Positions 62,046-64,000 of a stretch of DNA of 64,000 nucleotides are shown piece by piece. The position numbers were made by a program, and so were the translations under genes. The notes under the pieces are model-generated. The model did not search any database and was not told where the DNA came from. It saw only the letters and a program-made list of their open reading frames with translations. Position 1 is the stretch's first letter; each line of letters starts with the position of its first letter. This DNA comes from Gymnogyps californianus (Eukaryota > Chordata > Aves > Accipitriformes > Cathartidae): assembly GCF_018139145.2 (NCBI RefSeq), contig NC_059481.1, positions 6,808,368 through 6,872,367 on the forward strand, given 5' to 3'.

Positions 62046-62104
62046 TACTTAGTGTCTTCATTCACCTGCTGCAGCAGAGGAAGGTGGCTTGCACTTCAAG
62101 AGGA
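62046..62104 (+). other. Candidate 59-bp non-coding exon
   Basis: Flanked by a very good acceptor (CCTTTCCTTTTTTGTTGCAG) and a good donor (AGGA|GTAAGT). The 59 bases contain no ATG, as expected for an internal 5' UTR exon of the gene starting at the 57.5-58.6 kb CpG island. Inferred from splice signals only. Confidence 0.4.
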
Positions 62105-62622
62105 GTAAGTTAGAGCTGAGCAGAGACTGGTACGGAAAACTCTGGGATTAATAGGTACTTCCACGTAAGCAAAAGAGGGAGAACTAGAAGCCCTGTAGGT
62201 ACGGATGACAAGAAGTGTCATTGTTCTCAGATGATAAGGTTGCATGAAATACTGCTAGAGATGCATACTCTGAAGTATACTCGTGCATGAAGGGATCATT
62301 ATCTTTTGAAATAGAAGTACATGAAGAGGAAAGGAAAGTTAGCAAAAAGGTATACAAAAAGTCTTGGAATGGAGAAATATGTCAGTTATAACCAGTGTGA
62401 GGTTTGGAGTCTAGATAAGGATTTTCAAATAGCAGTACTTCTGCAATGCAGACATCCGCTGATACCCACCTGGACTAACAGTGGGAGCTGCACGGAGGAG
62501 TATCTTGGGATAGTTGTCTGTTTTGAACTATTAAGATGAAGTTTCCTTCAGAAAACAGCCCTTCTAGTTACAGACTTAGTAATGAAGATTCAGCCACATA
62601 GGAATAACTTGTTACTGGTTTA

Positions 62623-62889
62623 TTACTTAAAAGGCAGGTTGAATATTTCCATTCTATTAATTGAATGAACTAGTTTTTGAACTTCATCTTGTACATTGAT
62701 ATTAGGAATATTTGTAAGCATGTCACCAGCTAGTGTTATTTCCAGACTTCTGTCTTTCCTTTTACTTTCTGAGAAATCCCCCTCACAGACGCACTTGTCA
62801 ACTACAACCTTTGCAGAAGTTCCTCTCCCCAAGTCAATTGTACCGTAACCCTGATCATTTTCAAAGAGTGAAATCTGCTGGTTTTATTG
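62623..62889 (-). pseudogene. Unidentified coding-like segment, possible last exon or decayed gene
   Basis: A minus-strand frame runs about 88 codons to a TAA at 62623-62625 and looks protein-like in composition (for example GDMLTNIPNINVQDEVQKLV). AATAAA follows within about ten bases of the stop. Just upstream, coding-like sequence seems to continue in a shifted frame (CRNLLAIKPADFTL) before an in-frame stop. I do not recognise the protein. It may be the last exon of a minus-strand gene, a pseudogene or chance. Confidence 0.3.
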
Positions 62890-64000
62890 CTAAAAGGTTT
62901 CTACAAGAGAGAGGCCTGACCTTGCAAGTTTTTCTTTTATACGTCATCTACCTTTGTGTGTTAAGGGTTCACAGGATCTAATCCTTGAAGAATTTGGTGA
63001 AATTCTTTCACCTGAGTACAGTGGTTAGATTTAGCTAAGATTTCATAATGTGGTCACAGCAGACAAGTTACTTCTTACTGTTACGAGTATAGCAACATCT
63101 TAAAAAAGCCCAACAAACAAATAGCTCACAACCCAACATAATAGTTTAGTAACACTAACCATGAGTGGCGACACTGTTCTGGTGGGTGTGCAGATCTAGA
63201 TGCTTGAGGACTGTAGTCCAGAATGCCAAGTGATGTTGTCTAACACAGGAACATAGGGCTTTTTGGGTTAATTTCCATTTTCCCCAGTAAGGTATTTTTC
63301 TTGCAGTGACTGTAGAAGAGTCATCTCTACTTTCCAGTTGTTCCACTTTGGATTTGTTGTGAGTGACAGCCAGGTGATTATCTTAGTATGACACTGCAGG
63401 GTTCTCCAGGGGATTTAGTGAGATAGTAATTCCAGTAAAAATTGAACAGAAAATTCATATTTTAGCAGATAAAGAGATGGAGAATTCGTATTCATGTGTA
63501 TAGACTTTAATCATTCCATCTCACTGTGTTAAGAGCCTGAGTCCACAGAAAGAGCTTCATTCAGCTGAGGTTTTAGGAATGACATCGGAATGATCCCCTG
63601 GGATCACTGTGTGGTCTGCTCCTCTGGATAAGCTGCTGAAGAAGGAAGCGTAGGAATAAATGTAGAAGACCTTGCATATCTTGGGGTTCTAACAGTTGAT
63701 GTAAACCTTAGTTGCACTACAAACTAGCAACAGACAGCAGTGACAATGTCACCTCGATCCTCCACAAATGTACTGTGCCTATCTTTGGGAGAATCACATG
63801 GACAGATCTCTTAAGGGCCTCTGGAAGGGACTCCTTAGGCATCCTGCCATGCAAAAGACCACTGATCTCATGCAAAGTGACCTTGTAGCTCGCAGAAATC
63901 CTCAATCACAGGGATGATTAAGTCATTACAGCGTTTCATACTAAGGAAGAAACAAAGTGCATCAAAAGCCAGGTGGAACAAACTCTTGTTGTCACAAAGC
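62890..64000 (-). other. Minus-strand stretch with scattered coding-like frames
   Basis: Several short frames on the minus strand look protein-like but are interrupted: about 63155-63346, about 63540-63720, and 63872-64000, which is open to the window edge and includes RCNDLIIPVIEDFCEL. A possible acceptor (TTTCTTCCTTAG) precedes the last of these. No family is recognised, and the interruptions suggest decay or unrelated chance frames. Confidence 0.25.

Noticed and set aside
57490..64000. Naming the right-hand gene APBA2 or TJP1
   Set aside because: Human gene order makes both possible, but no coding exon of either is present; I looked for the known ZO-1 N-terminus and did not find it.

Overview
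This is vertebrate nuclear DNA, almost certainly from a bird. Evidence: short AT-rich introns with long T-tracts, a chicken-repeat-1 (CR1) LINE with the usual avian 3' tail at about 60.42-61.11 kb, a second CR1 3' end at 12.5 kb, an avian ERVL-type solo LTR at 10.96-11.55 kb, and exons that translate into close relatives of four known vertebrate proteins. I cannot name the species.

Layout from left to right. (1) 1-477: the last coding exon of MTMR10 (+), followed by a 3' UTR of several kb. (2) 5,609-30,333: the complete coding set of FAN1 (-), 13 coding exons giving 1,044 residues, convergent with MTMR10; its CpG-island promoter is at about 30.9-31.5 kb. (3) 32,214-40,206: complete MPHOSPH10 (-), 11 coding exons giving 664 residues, in tandem upstream of FAN1. 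(4) 42,084-50,990: complete MCEE (+), 3 exons giving 174 residues, head-to-head with MPHOSPH10. (5) 51.0-57.5 kb: intergenic DNA with nothing recognisable. (6) 57.5-58.6 kb: a strong CpG island, probably the start of an unassigned plus-strand gene whose coding part lies outside the window; a 59-bp ATG-free candidate 5' UTR exon is at 62,046-62,104. (7) 62.6-64.0 kb: minus-strand coding-like fragments that I could not identify.

The genes do not form one pathway. MTMR10 is a catalytically dead phosphoinositide-phosphatase relative. FAN1 is a structure-specific DNA-repair nuclease. MPHOSPH10 is a core ribosome-biogenesis factor. MCEE is a mitochondrial enzyme of propionate catabolism. All exon joins were checked by hand: each reading frame stays open across every GT-AG junction and every total ends on a stop.

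The most unusual DNA is the 3.8-kb FAN1 intron at 10,022-13,814. It holds repeated AT/ATGT-rich sequence, one complete solo LTR, two fold-back hairpins whose arms run from transposon ends into the microsatellite spacer, and one copy of an unknown repeat whose inverted partner lies just past FAN1 coding exon 11. I saw no CRISPR array, prokaryotic operon, rRNA, tRNA or clearly new multi-gene system.
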